From the NCBI GenBank assembly GCA_905215055.1, contig CAJMOH010000019.1, positions 1 through 47,848 on the forward strand: a stretch of 47,848 nucleotides of DNA. Direction: 5' to 3'. Position numbers and translations under genes: made by a program. Below the pieces are notes generated by a model, which saw nothing but the letters and a program-made list of their open reading frames with translations, was not told the DNA's origin and searched no databases. This document shows positions 41,024-47,848 of this stretch, piece by piece. The DNA is from an uncultured bacterium (GTDB taxonomy: Bacteria; Bacillota; Clostridia; Oscillospirales; Acutalibacteraceae). Positions within the stretch are counted from its first letter, which is position 1, and the number at the start of each line of letters is the position of its first letter.

Positions 41024-41464
41024 ATGAAGCTTAATCAGCTGACAGCTACGCCTGGCGCCACCAAAGAGCGCAAGCGTATTGGCAGAGGCTATGGCGCCGG
41101 CACCGGCAAAACCGCCGGCAAGGGCCACAAGGGCCAGAAGGCCCGGGCTGGCCACGGCATGCGGCCCGGCTTTGAGGGCGGCCAGATGCCTATGCAGAGA
41201 AGAATCCCCAAGCGGGGCTTCAACAATATTTTCGCCAAGGAGATTGTCTCCATCAACGTGGGGACCCTGAACAAGTTTGAGGACGGCGCTTCTGTGGACG
41301 CCGCGGCACTCATGGAGGCCGGCATTCTGAAGAAGGAATGCGACGGCGTGAAGATCCTTTCCAACGGGACGCTGACCAAAAAGCTCACCGTGAAGGCCAA
41401 CGCTTTTTCCGCGGCCGCCAAGGAGAAGATCGAAGCCGCTGGCGGGAAGGCCGAGGTGATCTAA
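41024..41464 (+). CDS. rplO: 50S ribosomal protein L15
   Basis: A 146-residue late-assembly protein. MKLNQLTATPGATKERKRIG, the Gly-rich GRGYGAGTGKTAGKGHKGQK region and FEGGQMPMQRRIPKRGF are diagnostic. I chose the ATG at 41024, 8 nt after AAGGAGGT, over a GTG two codons upstream that lies too close to the site. Its stop directly abuts the secY start. Confidence 0.97.
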   Translation: MKLNQLTATPGATKERKRIGRGYGAGTGKTAGKGHKGQKARAGHGMRPGFEGGQMPMQRRIPKRGFNNIFAKEIVSINVGTLNKFEDGASVDAAALMEAGILKKECDGVKILSNGTLTKKLTVKANAFSAAAKEKIEAAGGKAEVI

Positions 41465-42775
41465 GTGTTTAACACGATCCGAAACGCATGGCGGATTCCC
41501 GACCTGCGCAAGAAGCTCTTGTATACACTTCTGATCATCATTGTGTTCCGTTTTGGTTCTGTCATTCCCGCGCCCTTTCTGGACGCTTCGGCCCTGTCTG
41601 ACCTGATGGCCAGCGCAGGGGAAAATTCCGCTTTGGGCTATATCAACATGCTGACAGGCGGCGCCTTCTCTTACGCCTCTCTGTTTGCCATGGGTATTAC
41701 CCCCTATATCAACAGCTCCATCATTATGCAGCTGCTGACCATTGCTATCCCGCCTCTGGAGCGCCTTGCGAAAGAGGGCGAGGAGGGCCGCAAGAAGATT
41801 GCCACCATCACCCGGTATGTCACGGTGATCCTGGGCTTGATCCAGGGCGTGGCCTATTACTTCTACCTGCGGAGCCAGGGCATTGTGGAATACACCGACG
41901 GCTTTGCCGGTGTGTTTGTGGCCTTCGTCATTGTGCTGACCTTTACCGCCGGCACCGCCCTGATTATGTGGATGGGCGAGCAGATCAACGACAAGGGCAT
42001 TGGCAACGGCATCTCCATTATCCTGTTTGCCGGTATCGTCGCCCGGCTGCCCGTCACTCTGGGCACCGTGTGGCAGTACATGCAGCTGGGTATTGAGAGC
42101 GCCTCCACCGCCGGCCAGTATCTGGTTTTGGCGCCCCTGTTCGTGGTGCTGTTCCTGGTGGTCATCTGGGTCATCGTCTTTATGAACGAGGCCGAGCGCC
42201 GCATCCCGGTGCAGTACGCCAAGAAGGTTGTGGGCCGGAAAATGTACGGCGGCCAGAGCACGTTCCTGCCTGTCAAGGTGGCCATGTCCGGCGTTATGCC
42301 CGTCATTTTCGCCAGCGCCATTCTGTCCATTCCCCAGTTCATCCAGTTCTTCTGGAACCCCGCGGAAGGCTTTGGCCGGGCCGTGCTGGACGCTTTCTCC
42401 TCCAGCGGCTGGCTGTATGTGGTGCTGTATTTCCTGCTGATCCTTGTGTTTGCCTACTTCTATATGTCCATCCAGTATAATCCGCTGGAAATGGCCAATA
42501 ATCTCCGCCAGAACAACGGCACAATCCCGGGCATCCGTCCCGGCAAGCCCACGGCGGATTTCATCGCAAAGATCCTTTCCAAAGTCACCCTGATCGGGGC
42601 GCTGTTCCTTGCGTTTGTGGCCCTGATCCCCATTGTATACACCAACGTGACCGGCATGTACGGCCTGTCTCTGGGCGGCACCTCCGTCATCATTATCGTG
42701 GGCGTTGCTCTGGACACCGTGAAGCAGCTGGAATCTCAGATGATGATGCGTCATTACAAAGGCTTTCTGGATTAA
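41465..42775 (+). CDS. secY: protein translocase subunit SecY
   Basis: A 436-residue pore subunit of the Sec translocon with ten membrane helices. It begins MFNTIRNAWRIPDLRKKLLY and carries the plug helix region, the GITPYINSSIIMQLL segment, MNEAERRIPVQYAKK and the late cytoplasmic loop GIRPGKPTADFI. The start is GTG immediately after the rplO stop, with a GAGGTGAT site within rplO, so the two are coupled. It closes the spc part and opens the secY-adk-map block. Confidence 0.97.
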   Translation: MFNTIRNAWRIPDLRKKLLYTLLIIIVFRFGSVIPAPFLDASALSDLMASAGENSALGYINMLTGGAFSYASLFAMGITPYINSSIIMQLLTIAIPPLERLAKEGEEGRKKIATITRYVTVILGLIQGVAYYFYLRSQGIVEYTDGFAGVFVAFVIVLTFTAGTALIMWMGEQINDKGIGNGISIILFAGIVARLPVTLGTVWQYMQLGIESASTAGQYLVLAPLFVVLFLVVIWVIVFMNEAERRIPVQYAKKVVGRKMYGGQSTFLPVKVAMSGVMPVIFASAILSIPQFIQFFWNPAEGFGRAVLDAFSSSGWLYVVLYFLLILVFAYFYMSIQYNPLEMANNLRQNNGTIPGIRPGKPTADFIAKILSKVTLIGALFLAFVALIPIVYTNVTGMYGLSLGGTSVIIIVGVALDTVKQLESQMMMRHYKGFLD

Positions 42776-42797
42776 TGGAAACGGAGGATGAAACGCT

Positions 42798-43436
42798 ATG
42801 AAGTTGATTTTGTTAGGCGCCCCCGGTGCCGGCAAGGGTACACAGGCGGAAAAGATTTGCCAAAAGAACAACATCCCCACCATTTCTACGGGGAACATTC
42901 TCCGCGAAGCGCTGAAGAGCGGCACGGAGATGGGGCTGAAGGCCAAATCCTATATGGAGAGCGGCCAGCTGGTGCCAGATGAAATCCTCATCGGCATCAT
43001 CCAGGACCGGCTTGCCCAGGAGGACTGCAAAAACGGGTTCATCCTGGACGGCTTCCCCCGGACCATCCCCCAGGCCGAGGCTCTGGACAAGATGGGTGTG
43101 GAAATCGACGCTGTCCTCGACATTGAGGTGGCGGACGAGGACATCATCACCCGCATGTCCGGACGCCGTGTCTGCGAAAGCTGCGGCTCCTCTTACCACA
43201 CGCTGTATAAAAAGCCGAAGGAAGAGGGCAAGTGTGACATCTGCGGCGGCACCCTCGTCCAGCGCAAGGACGACCACCCCGATACAGTAAAGGAGCGGCT
43301 GGAGGTGTATCACACCCAGACCGAACCCCTCAAGGAGTATTACAGCAAGCAGGGCAAGCTGCTTGTGGTCCACGGCCAGGAGGAAGTGGCTGACACCACC
43401 CGCCTGGTAATGGAGGCTCTGGAGGATTTGACATGA
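42798..43436 (+). CDS. adk: adenylate kinase
   Basis: A 212-residue long-form adenylate kinase interconverting ATP, ADP and AMP. The P-loop is GAPGAGKGT (7-15) and the AMP site holds STGNILREA. The LID domain carries four cysteines (C126, C129, C146, C149), the zinc-stabilised type common in Gram-positive bacteria. It overlaps map by ATGA. Confidence 0.97.
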   Translation: MKLILLGAPGAGKGTQAEKICQKNNIPTISTGNILREALKSGTEMGLKAKSYMESGQLVPDEILIGIIQDRLAQEDCKNGFILDGFPRTIPQAEALDKMGVEIDAVLDIEVADEDIITRMSGRRVCESCGSSYHTLYKKPKEEGKCDICGGTLVQRKDDHPDTVKERLEVYHTQTEPLKEYYSKQGKLLVVHGQEEVADTTRLVMEALEDLT

Positions 43437-44185
43437 TCGTGCTGAAGACGAGCCGGGAGCTTTCCGTTATGCGAAAGGCGGGGAAAATCTCCCAAAAGGC
43501 CCTTCGGCTTGCAGGCGAGGCGGTAGAACCCGGGGTTTCCACCTGGGAGATCGACAAGATCGTCCGCCAGTATATCGAGAGCGAGGGGGCAACTCCCAGC
43601 TTTCTCGGATACAGCGGCTACCCCGCCAGCGCCTGTATCTCTGTAAACAACGTGGTCATCCACGGCATACCCTCTAAAAGCACCATCCTGAAGCACGGCG
43701 ACATTGTGGGCATTGACATTGGGGCCTATTATCAGGGGTTCCACGGCGACAATGCCTGGACCTTCCCCTGCGGGGAGATCAGCAAGGAAGCCAGGGGGCT
43801 TTTAGAAGCCACGGAAAAGAGCCTGTTTCTGGGCATTGAGCAGGCCCGTCCCGGCAACCGCTTAGGCGACATTGGCCACGCGGTGCAGGCGTATGTCGAA
43901 GCTCGCGGTTACTCGGTGGTACGAGAGTTTGTCGGCCACGGAGTAGGTGCGAAGCTCCATGAAGACCCCAGCGTTCCCAATTACGGCACCCCCGGCAGGG
44001 GCGTGCGGCTGCAGCCCGGCATGGTAATCGCCATCGAGCCCATGATTAACATGGGCAAGGCCGGGGTAAGAATCCTGGACGACGGCTGGACCACTGTGAC
44101 TCAGGACGGAAGCCTTTCCGCCCACTTTGAGCACACGGTGGCCATCACTCCCGACGGGCCGGTTCTCCTCACCGCGTTGGATTGA
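43433..44185 (+). CDS. map: methionine aminopeptidase, type I
   Basis: A 250-residue enzyme removing the initiator methionine. The metal ligands are D95, D106, H169 (GHGVG), E202 (EPMINMG) and E233 (FEHTVAIT), all present. It has no N-terminal zinc or SH3 extension. It overlaps adk by four nt and is followed by the small KOW gene. Confidence 0.97.
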   Translation: MIVLKTSRELSVMRKAGKISQKALRLAGEAVEPGVSTWEIDKIVRQYIESEGATPSFLGYSGYPASACISVNNVVIHGIPSKSTILKHGDIVGIDIGAYYQGFHGDNAWTFPCGEISKEARGLLEATEKSLFLGIEQARPGNRLGDIGHAVQAYVEARGYSVVREFVGHGVGAKLHEDPSVPNYGTPGRGVRLQPGMVIAIEPMINMGKAGVRILDDGWTTVTQDGSLSAHFEHTVAITPDGPVLLTALD

Positions 44186-44193
44186 GGCGGCCC

Positions 44194-44445
44194 ATGGAGT
44201 GGAAACGAGGCCAGGTGACCCGGTCGCTGGCCGGACACGACGCAGGCTCCTTTCTGGCAGTGTTGGAGGTGGCCCCGCCTTACGCGGTGGTGGCCGACGG
44301 CAAGCGCCGCCCCCTGGAGCGGCCCAAGCGGAAGAAGCTCTTCCACCTGGCGCCCACGGGAACCGTGCTTCCAGAAGAGGCCCTGAAAACCAATCGAAAG
44401 CTGCGCAGCGCTCTGCGGCCTTTTTCAGAGGCCGGGGCAAAGTGA
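44194..44445 (+). CDS. KOW-domain RNA-binding protein (L14e-like)
   Basis: An 83-residue basic protein, starting EWKRGQVTRSLAGHDAGSFL and carrying ADGKRRPLERPKRKKLFHLA. It resembles the KOW/L14e-like proteins that sit between map and infA in many Clostridia. Presumed rRNA-binding, function unproven. I chose the ATG at 44194, eight nt past the map stop, over a TTG at 44182 that overlaps map; the start is not certain. Confidence 0.8.
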   Translation: MEWKRGQVTRSLAGHDAGSFLAVLEVAPPYAVVADGKRRPLERPKRKKLFHLAPTGTVLPEEALKTNRKLRSALRPFSEAGAK

Positions 44446-44464
44446 GAGTATGGAGGTTTTATCT

Positions 44465-44683
44465 ATGTCAAAGCAGGACGTAATTGAAGTGCAGGGGGTT
44501 GTAAAGGAAGCTCTCCCCAATGCCACGTTTCAGGTGGAGCTTCCCAACGGGCATATGGTGCTGGCCCACATCTCCGGCAAGCTGCGGATGAACTTCATCC
44601 GTATCCTCCCCGGCGACAAGGTTACCATGGAAATGTCACCCTATGATCTGACCAAGGGCCGCATCACATGGCGCTCGAAATAA
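44465..44683 (+). CDS. infA: translation initiation factor IF-1
   Basis: A 72-residue OB-fold factor binding the 30S A site. MSKQDVIEVQGVVKEALPNA at the start, LPNGHMVLAHISGKLRMNFI in the middle and YDLTKGRITWRSK at the end are diagnostic. The ATG at 44465 has GGAGG 8 nt upstream; an in-frame ATG five codons earlier lies over that site. Confidence 0.98.
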   Translation: MSKQDVIEVQGVVKEALPNATFQVELPNGHMVLAHISGKLRMNFIRILPGDKVTMEMSPYDLTKGRITWRSK

Positions 44684-44725
44684 ACGCGAACAAGAACGGT
44701 ATCCTTATATAAAAGGAGGCACATC

Positions 44726-44839
44726 ATGAAAGTAAGACCTTCTGTTAAGAAAATGTGCGAGAAATGCAAGATCATCAAGCGCAAGGGCAAGGTCATGGTC
44801 ATCTGTGACAACCCCAAGCATAAGCAGCGCCAGGGCTAA
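44726..44839 (+). CDS. rpmJ: 50S ribosomal protein L36, zinc form
   Basis: A 37-residue protein, among the smallest in the window. It reads MKVRPSVKKMCEKCKIIKRK at the start and ends ICDNPKHKQRQG. C11, C14, C27 and H32 form the zinc site of the C+ form. AAAAGGAGG precedes the ATG; 42 nt after infA. Confidence 0.97.
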   Translation: MKVRPSVKKMCEKCKIIKRKGKVMVICDNPKHKQRQG

Positions 44840-44869
44840 GGGCCGGCGCAATACCATGGAGGTGTAAGA

Positions 44870-45238
44870 ATGGCTCGTATTTCCGGTATCGACTTACCCC
44901 GTGACAAGCGGATTGAGATTGCCCTTACCTATATTTACGGCATTGGCCGCAAAACCGCGACCAACATCTGCGCTGCCACCGGCGTAAACCCCGACATCCG
45001 CGTTCGGGACCTGTCTGAAGACGATACAGCAAAGCTGAGAGATTATATCGACAAGAACTGCCATGTGGAGGGCGACCTCCGCCGGGACGTTGCCTTCGAT
45101 ATTAAGCGGCTGATTGAGATTGGCTGCTATCGCGGCGTGCGCCACCGCAAGGGCCTGCCGGTCCGCGGCCAGCGTACCAAGACCAACGCCCGCACCCGCA
45201 AAGGCCCCCGCAAGACCATGGCCAACAAGAAGAAGTAA
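44870..45238 (+). CDS. rpsM: 30S ribosomal protein S13
   Basis: A 122-residue head protein forming intersubunit bridges. MARISGIDLPRDKRIEIALT at the start and the basic tail RGLPVRGQRTKTNARTRKG-type (GLPVRGQRTKTNARTRKGPR) are diagnostic. A GGAGGTG site precedes the ATG. Confidence 0.98.
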   Translation: MARISGIDLPRDKRIEIALTYIYGIGRKTATNICAATGVNPDIRVRDLSEDDTAKLRDYIDKNCHVEGDLRRDVAFDIKRLIEIGCYRGVRHRKGLPVRGQRTKTNARTRKGPRKTMANKKK

Positions 45239-45251
45239 GGAGGGATTTTAA

Positions 45252-45653
45252 ATGCCAGCACAGAAGGGTAAGCAGGGCGCGACCCGCCGCCGCCGGGAAC
45301 GCAAGAATATCGAGCGCGGCGCCGCCCACATTCAGTCTACCTTTAACAACACCATTGTCACCATTACCGATACCCAGGGCAACGCTGTCTCCTGGGCCAG
45401 CTCTGGCGAGCTGGGCTTCCGCGGCTCTCGGAAATCCACTCCCTTCGCCGCGCAGACGGCCGCTGAGACCGCTGCCCGCCTTGCCATGGAGCATGGCATG
45501 AAGTCTGTGGAGGTTTATGTCAAGGGCCCCGGCGCCGGACGCGAGGCTGCCATCCGCGCCCTGCAGGCCGCCGGCCTGGACGTGAGCATGATTAAGGACG
45601 TCACTCCCATCCCCCACAACGGCTGCCGCCCGCCCAAGCGCCGCCGCGTCTAA
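45252..45653 (+). CDS. rpsK: 30S ribosomal protein S11
   Basis: A 133-residue platform protein. HIQSTFNNTIVTITDTQGNA and the C-terminal VTPIPHNGCRPPKRRRV are diagnostic. It lies 13 nt after rpsM behind AAGGAGGG. Confidence 0.98.
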   Translation: MPAQKGKQGATRRRRERKNIERGAAHIQSTFNNTIVTITDTQGNAVSWASSGELGFRGSRKSTPFAAQTAAETAARLAMEHGMKSVEVYVKGPGAGREAAIRALQAAGLDVSMIKDVTPIPHNGCRPPKRRRV

Positions 45654-45673
45654 CTTGAAAGGAGAACAAAGCT

Positions 45674-46276
45674 ATGGCTAAGAATATGCAGCCCATCGCA
45701 AAGCGCTGCCACGCGCTGGGAATTTCTCCTGCTGTGATGGGGTACGCCAAAAAGACCACCCACCGCAACCCCGGCAGCCAGATGAGAAGAAAGAAGGGCG
45801 AGTATGCCCTGCAGCTGCAGGAGAAGCAGAAGGTCAAGTTCGTTTACGGCATCCTGGAGAAGCAGTTCCGCTCTTACTATGAGAAGGCCACCCGCATGGA
45901 GGGCCGTCCCGGCGAGAACCTGCTGATCCTGGTGGAGCGCCGCCTGGACAACGTGGTATACCGTCTGGGCTTTGCCACCACCCGCCGGGACGCCCGGCAG
46001 CTGGTGACCCACGGCCACTTTACCGTAAACGGCCAGAAGGTGGACATTCCCTCTTATCTGGTAAAGCCCGGCGACGTGATTGAGGTAAAGGCCTCCAGCC
46101 GCTCCTCTGTAAAATTCTCCAAGCTCGTCGGCGAGGACGCTCCCCTGGTGACCATTCCCCAGTGGCTGGAGCGGGAAAAGAACGCCCTGAAGGGTACTGT
46201 TGTGCAAATGCCCGTCCGCGAGGATATTGATCTGCCCGTGGAAGAGCACCTCATCGTGGAGTTGTACTCCAAGTAA
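45674..46276 (+). CDS. rpsD: 30S ribosomal protein S4
   Basis: A 200-residue primary 16S-binding protein. The S4 RNA-binding domain includes ENLLILVERRLDNVVYRLGF and RDARQLVTHGHFTVNGQKVD. The N-terminal zinc cysteines are absent, so it is the zinc-free form. AAAGGAGA precedes the ATG. It is encoded within the alpha operon, unlike in Bacillus subtilis where rpsD lies elsewhere. Confidence 0.97.
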   Translation: MAKNMQPIAKRCHALGISPAVMGYAKKTTHRNPGSQMRRKKGEYALQLQEKQKVKFVYGILEKQFRSYYEKATRMEGRPGENLLILVERRLDNVVYRLGFATTRRDARQLVTHGHFTVNGQKVDIPSYLVKPGDVIEVKASSRSSVKFSKLVGEDAPLVTIPQWLEREKNALKGTVVQMPVREDIDLPVEEHLIVELYSK

Positions 46277-46339
46277 TGCGGGCTCCCGTTTTAGCAGGCA
46301 CCATCGATATTTTTGCACTGTGTAAAAGGAGGATCGCGG

Positions 46340-47293
46340 ATGATTGAGATAGAAAGACCCAAAATTGAAATTGCTGAAATTTCTGAAAATGGCACATATG
46401 GAAAATTTGTGGTAGAACCCCTGGAGCGGGGCTTTGGCACCACCCTGGGCAACGGCCTGCGGCGGGTGCTGCTCTCCAGTCTGCCGGGCGTTGCCGTAAA
46501 GTCCATCAAGATTGACGGCGTGGTACACGAGTTTTCCACCATTCCCGGGGTAAAAGAGGACGTTACTGAAATTGTGCTGAACATCAAGGGCCTGGTGGCA
46601 AAGCTTCACTGCGACGGCCCCAAAACCGTGGAGATCTCTGCGGAGGGTCCCTGCGAGGTGACAGCCGAATCCATCAAAAGCGACAGCGAGGTTGAGGTTT
46701 TAAATCCCGAGCTGCACATTGCCACCCTGGGAGAAGGGGCCAGGCTCTATATGGAGCTTACCCTGGATAAGGGAAGGGGTTATGTCTCGAACGAGCGCAA
46801 CAAGCAGAACCTGCCGGAAGGCGTGATCGGAGAGATTGCGGTCGATTCTATTTACACACCAGTGCTCAAGGTCAATTTCAATGTGGAAAGCACCCGCGTG
46901 GGCCAGAGCATCGACTATGACAAGCTGACGCTGGAGGTGTGGACCAACGGCGTTATCAACGCCCAGGAGGCTGTCTCCTTGGCCGCCAAGGTTTTAACTG
47001 ACCATCTGAATCTGTTTGTGGACCTGTCTGACAAGGGCAAGAGCACGGAGATTATGGTGGAAAAGGACGAGGGCGGCAAGGAGAAGGTGCTGGAGATGAC
47101 CATTGAAGAGCTGGACCTGTCCGTCCGCTCCTTCAACTGCCTCAAGCGCGCCGGCATCAACACGGTGGAGGACCTGATCAACCGCTCCGAGGAGGACATG
47201 ATGAAGGTTCGCAACCTGGGCCGCAAGTCTCTGGAAGAGGTCATTTGGAAGCTGGCTTCTTTGGGCCTCAGCCTGCGCAAAGACGAAGAATAA
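46340..47293 (+). CDS. rpoA: RNA polymerase alpha subunit
   Basis: A 317-residue subunit. The N-terminal assembly domain (about 1-230) includes EPLERGFGTTLGNGLRRVLL, and the C-terminal domain (about 250-317) includes LDLSVRSFNCLKRAGINTVE and NLGRKSLEEV, which bind UP elements and activators. I chose the ATG at 46340 because AAAAGGAGG lies just before it; an in-frame ATG nine codons upstream has no site. Confidence 0.98.
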   Translation: MIEIERPKIEIAEISENGTYGKFVVEPLERGFGTTLGNGLRRVLLSSLPGVAVKSIKIDGVVHEFSTIPGVKEDVTEIVLNIKGLVAKLHCDGPKTVEISAEGPCEVTAESIKSDSEVEVLNPELHIATLGEGARLYMELTLDKGRGYVSNERNKQNLPEGVIGEIAVDSIYTPVLKVNFNVESTRVGQSIDYDKLTLEVWTNGVINAQEAVSLAAKVLTDHLNLFVDLSDKGKSTEIMVEKDEGGKEKVLEMTIEELDLSVRSFNCLKRAGINTVEDLINRSEEDMMKVRNLGRKSLEEVIWKLASLGLSLRKDEE

Positions 47294-47328
47294 GCAACCT
47301 ACTTTTGATACGATAGGAGTGAATATCC

Positions 47329-47670
47329 ATGCCGGGAACGAGAAAGCTGGGCAGGGACACCGCCCACCGGACCGCCATGCTGCGGGGCCTGGTGACGTTC
47401 TTCCTGGAAAACGGCAAGATCGAGACCACCGTGACCCGCGCCAAAGAGGTGCGCGCCATGGCGGAAAAGATGATCACCATTGCCAAGCAGGATAACCTGC
47501 AGAACAAGCGGATGGTGATGAGCTTCATCACCAAGGAAAGCGTGACCAACAAGCTGTTCACCGAGATCGCCCCCAAGTACGCTGACCGCAACGGCGGCTA
47601 CACCCGCATCACCAAGCTGGGACCCCGCCGCGGCGACGCCGCAGAGATGGCCATCCTGGAACTGGTCTGA
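47329..47670 (+). CDS. rplQ: 50S ribosomal protein L17
   Basis: A 113-residue protein, beginning PGTRKLGRDTAHRTAMLRGL and ending GPRRGDAAEMAILELV. It is last in the alpha operon. Its final 35 nt and stop belong to a direct repeat of at least 55 bp (47633-47687) with an exact second copy ending the window. A GATAGGAGTG site precedes the ATG. Confidence 0.97.
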   Translation: MPGTRKLGRDTAHRTAMLRGLVTFFLENGKIETTVTRAKEVRAMAEKMITIAKQDNLQNKRMVMSFITKESVTNKLFTEIAPKYADRNGGYTRITKLGPRRGDAAEMAILELV

Positions 47671-47687
47671 TCCAAATGAAAATAAAG
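47633..47687 (+). repeat. direct repeat, first copy (3' end of rplQ)
   Basis: These 55 nt cover the last codons and stop of rplQ and 17 nt beyond. They recur exactly at 47794-47848. The base to the left differs, so the left edge is fixed; the right edge is unknown because the second copy runs into the window end. Confidence 0.95.
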
Positions 47688-47721
47688 CCGCCGGGGTATT
47701 TCTTGGCGGCGGGGGAACCCC

Positions 47722-47766
47722 AGAGAAAAGCCCACACCGCGAGAGCGGAGCGGGCTTTTTCTCTCT
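47722..47766 (+). terminator. terminator of the ribosomal superoperon
   Basis: GAGAAAAGCCC with CACCGC pairs with GCGG and GGGCTTTTTCTC around GAGA, ending in a T run. It lies between the two repeat copies, so it may itself be part of the duplicated unit. Confidence 0.85.
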
Positions 47767-47793
47767 GTAAGCGTGAAGCGCTTACTAGCGTGA

Positions 47794-47848
47794 GCGACGC
47801 CGCAGAGATGGCCATCCTGGAACTGGTCTGATCCAAATGAAAATAAAG
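47794..47848 (+). repeat. direct repeat, second copy, truncated by the window end
   Basis: Exact copy of 47633-47687, 161 bp downstream, reaching the last base. It repeats only the end of rplQ and has no start or ribosome binding site, so it is not a gene. A TAAGCG/CGCTTA hairpin (47768-47784) precedes it. Confidence 0.95.

Noticed and set aside
41006..42946. 646-codon open frame opposite rplO, secY and adk
   Set aside because: Longest antisense frame in the window but covers three certain genes and has no start context.
44182..44193. TTG start for the KOW gene
   Set aside because: It overlaps the map stop without a clear site; the ATG at 44194 is more likely, though not certain.

Overview
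The window is ordinary chromosome from a GC-rich member of the Clostridia, most like an Oscillospiraceae-type gut anaerobe. Four things point there: the full S10-spc-alpha ribosomal cluster in Firmicutes order with a KOW-domain gene between map and infA, four-cysteine adenylate kinase and zinc-type S14/L36, the oxygen-sensitive BadF/HgdB-type activase proteins, and strong AGGAGG ribosome binding sites with ATG, GTG and TTG starts. The placement rests on gene content, not on a database search. I see no rRNA, tRNA, CRISPR array, phage, plasmid or transposase gene.

Positions 1-31,600 hold short operons of housekeeping and accessory genes. They are: a CPA2 cation/proton antiporter; a MATE exporter; a DegV fatty-acid-binding protein; a BcrAD/HgdB-type dehydratase-activase system split over two genes by 554 bp packed with hairpins; an acyl-CoA thioesterase; an AraR-like GntR/LacI regulator with a GH27 alpha-galactosidase; a convergent ROK sugar kinase; a Nudix hydrolase; a marR-ABC-ABC-cytidylate kinase-like-diacylglycerol kinase operon; a sodium/solute symporter; an OmpR-type response regulator, histidine kinase, HtrA protease and YbaK deacylase operon; a YicI-type alpha-xylosidase facing a divergent AraC regulator; and a glycerophosphodiesterase. 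Many promoters are close to consensus, and several carry a palindrome or direct repeat that looks like the operator of the adjacent regulator.

Positions 31,730-47,770 are the ribosomal superoperon. It has its own promoter and a leader of about 310 nt that contains an intrinsic-terminator hairpin. The order is rpsJ-rplC-rplD-rplW-rplB-rpsS-rplV-rpsC-rplP-rpmC-rpsQ-rplN-rplX-rplE-rpsZ-rpsH-rplF-rplR-rpsE-rpmD-rplO-secY-adk-map-KOW-infA-rpmJ-rpsM-rpsK-rpsD-rpoA-rplQ. The str genes (rpsL, rpsG, fusA, tuf) are not upstream. The window ends in an exact second copy, at least 55 bp long, of the 3' end of rplQ, 161 bp downstream of the first. This suggests a tandem duplication on which an assembly may have broken.

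No wholly new gene system stands out. The items most worth following are the hairpin-packed intergenic blocks (5487-5995 and 12483-12722), the split activase, the 250-residue extracytoplasmic insert in one half of the ABC exporter, the promoter/operator pairs and the rplQ tail duplication.
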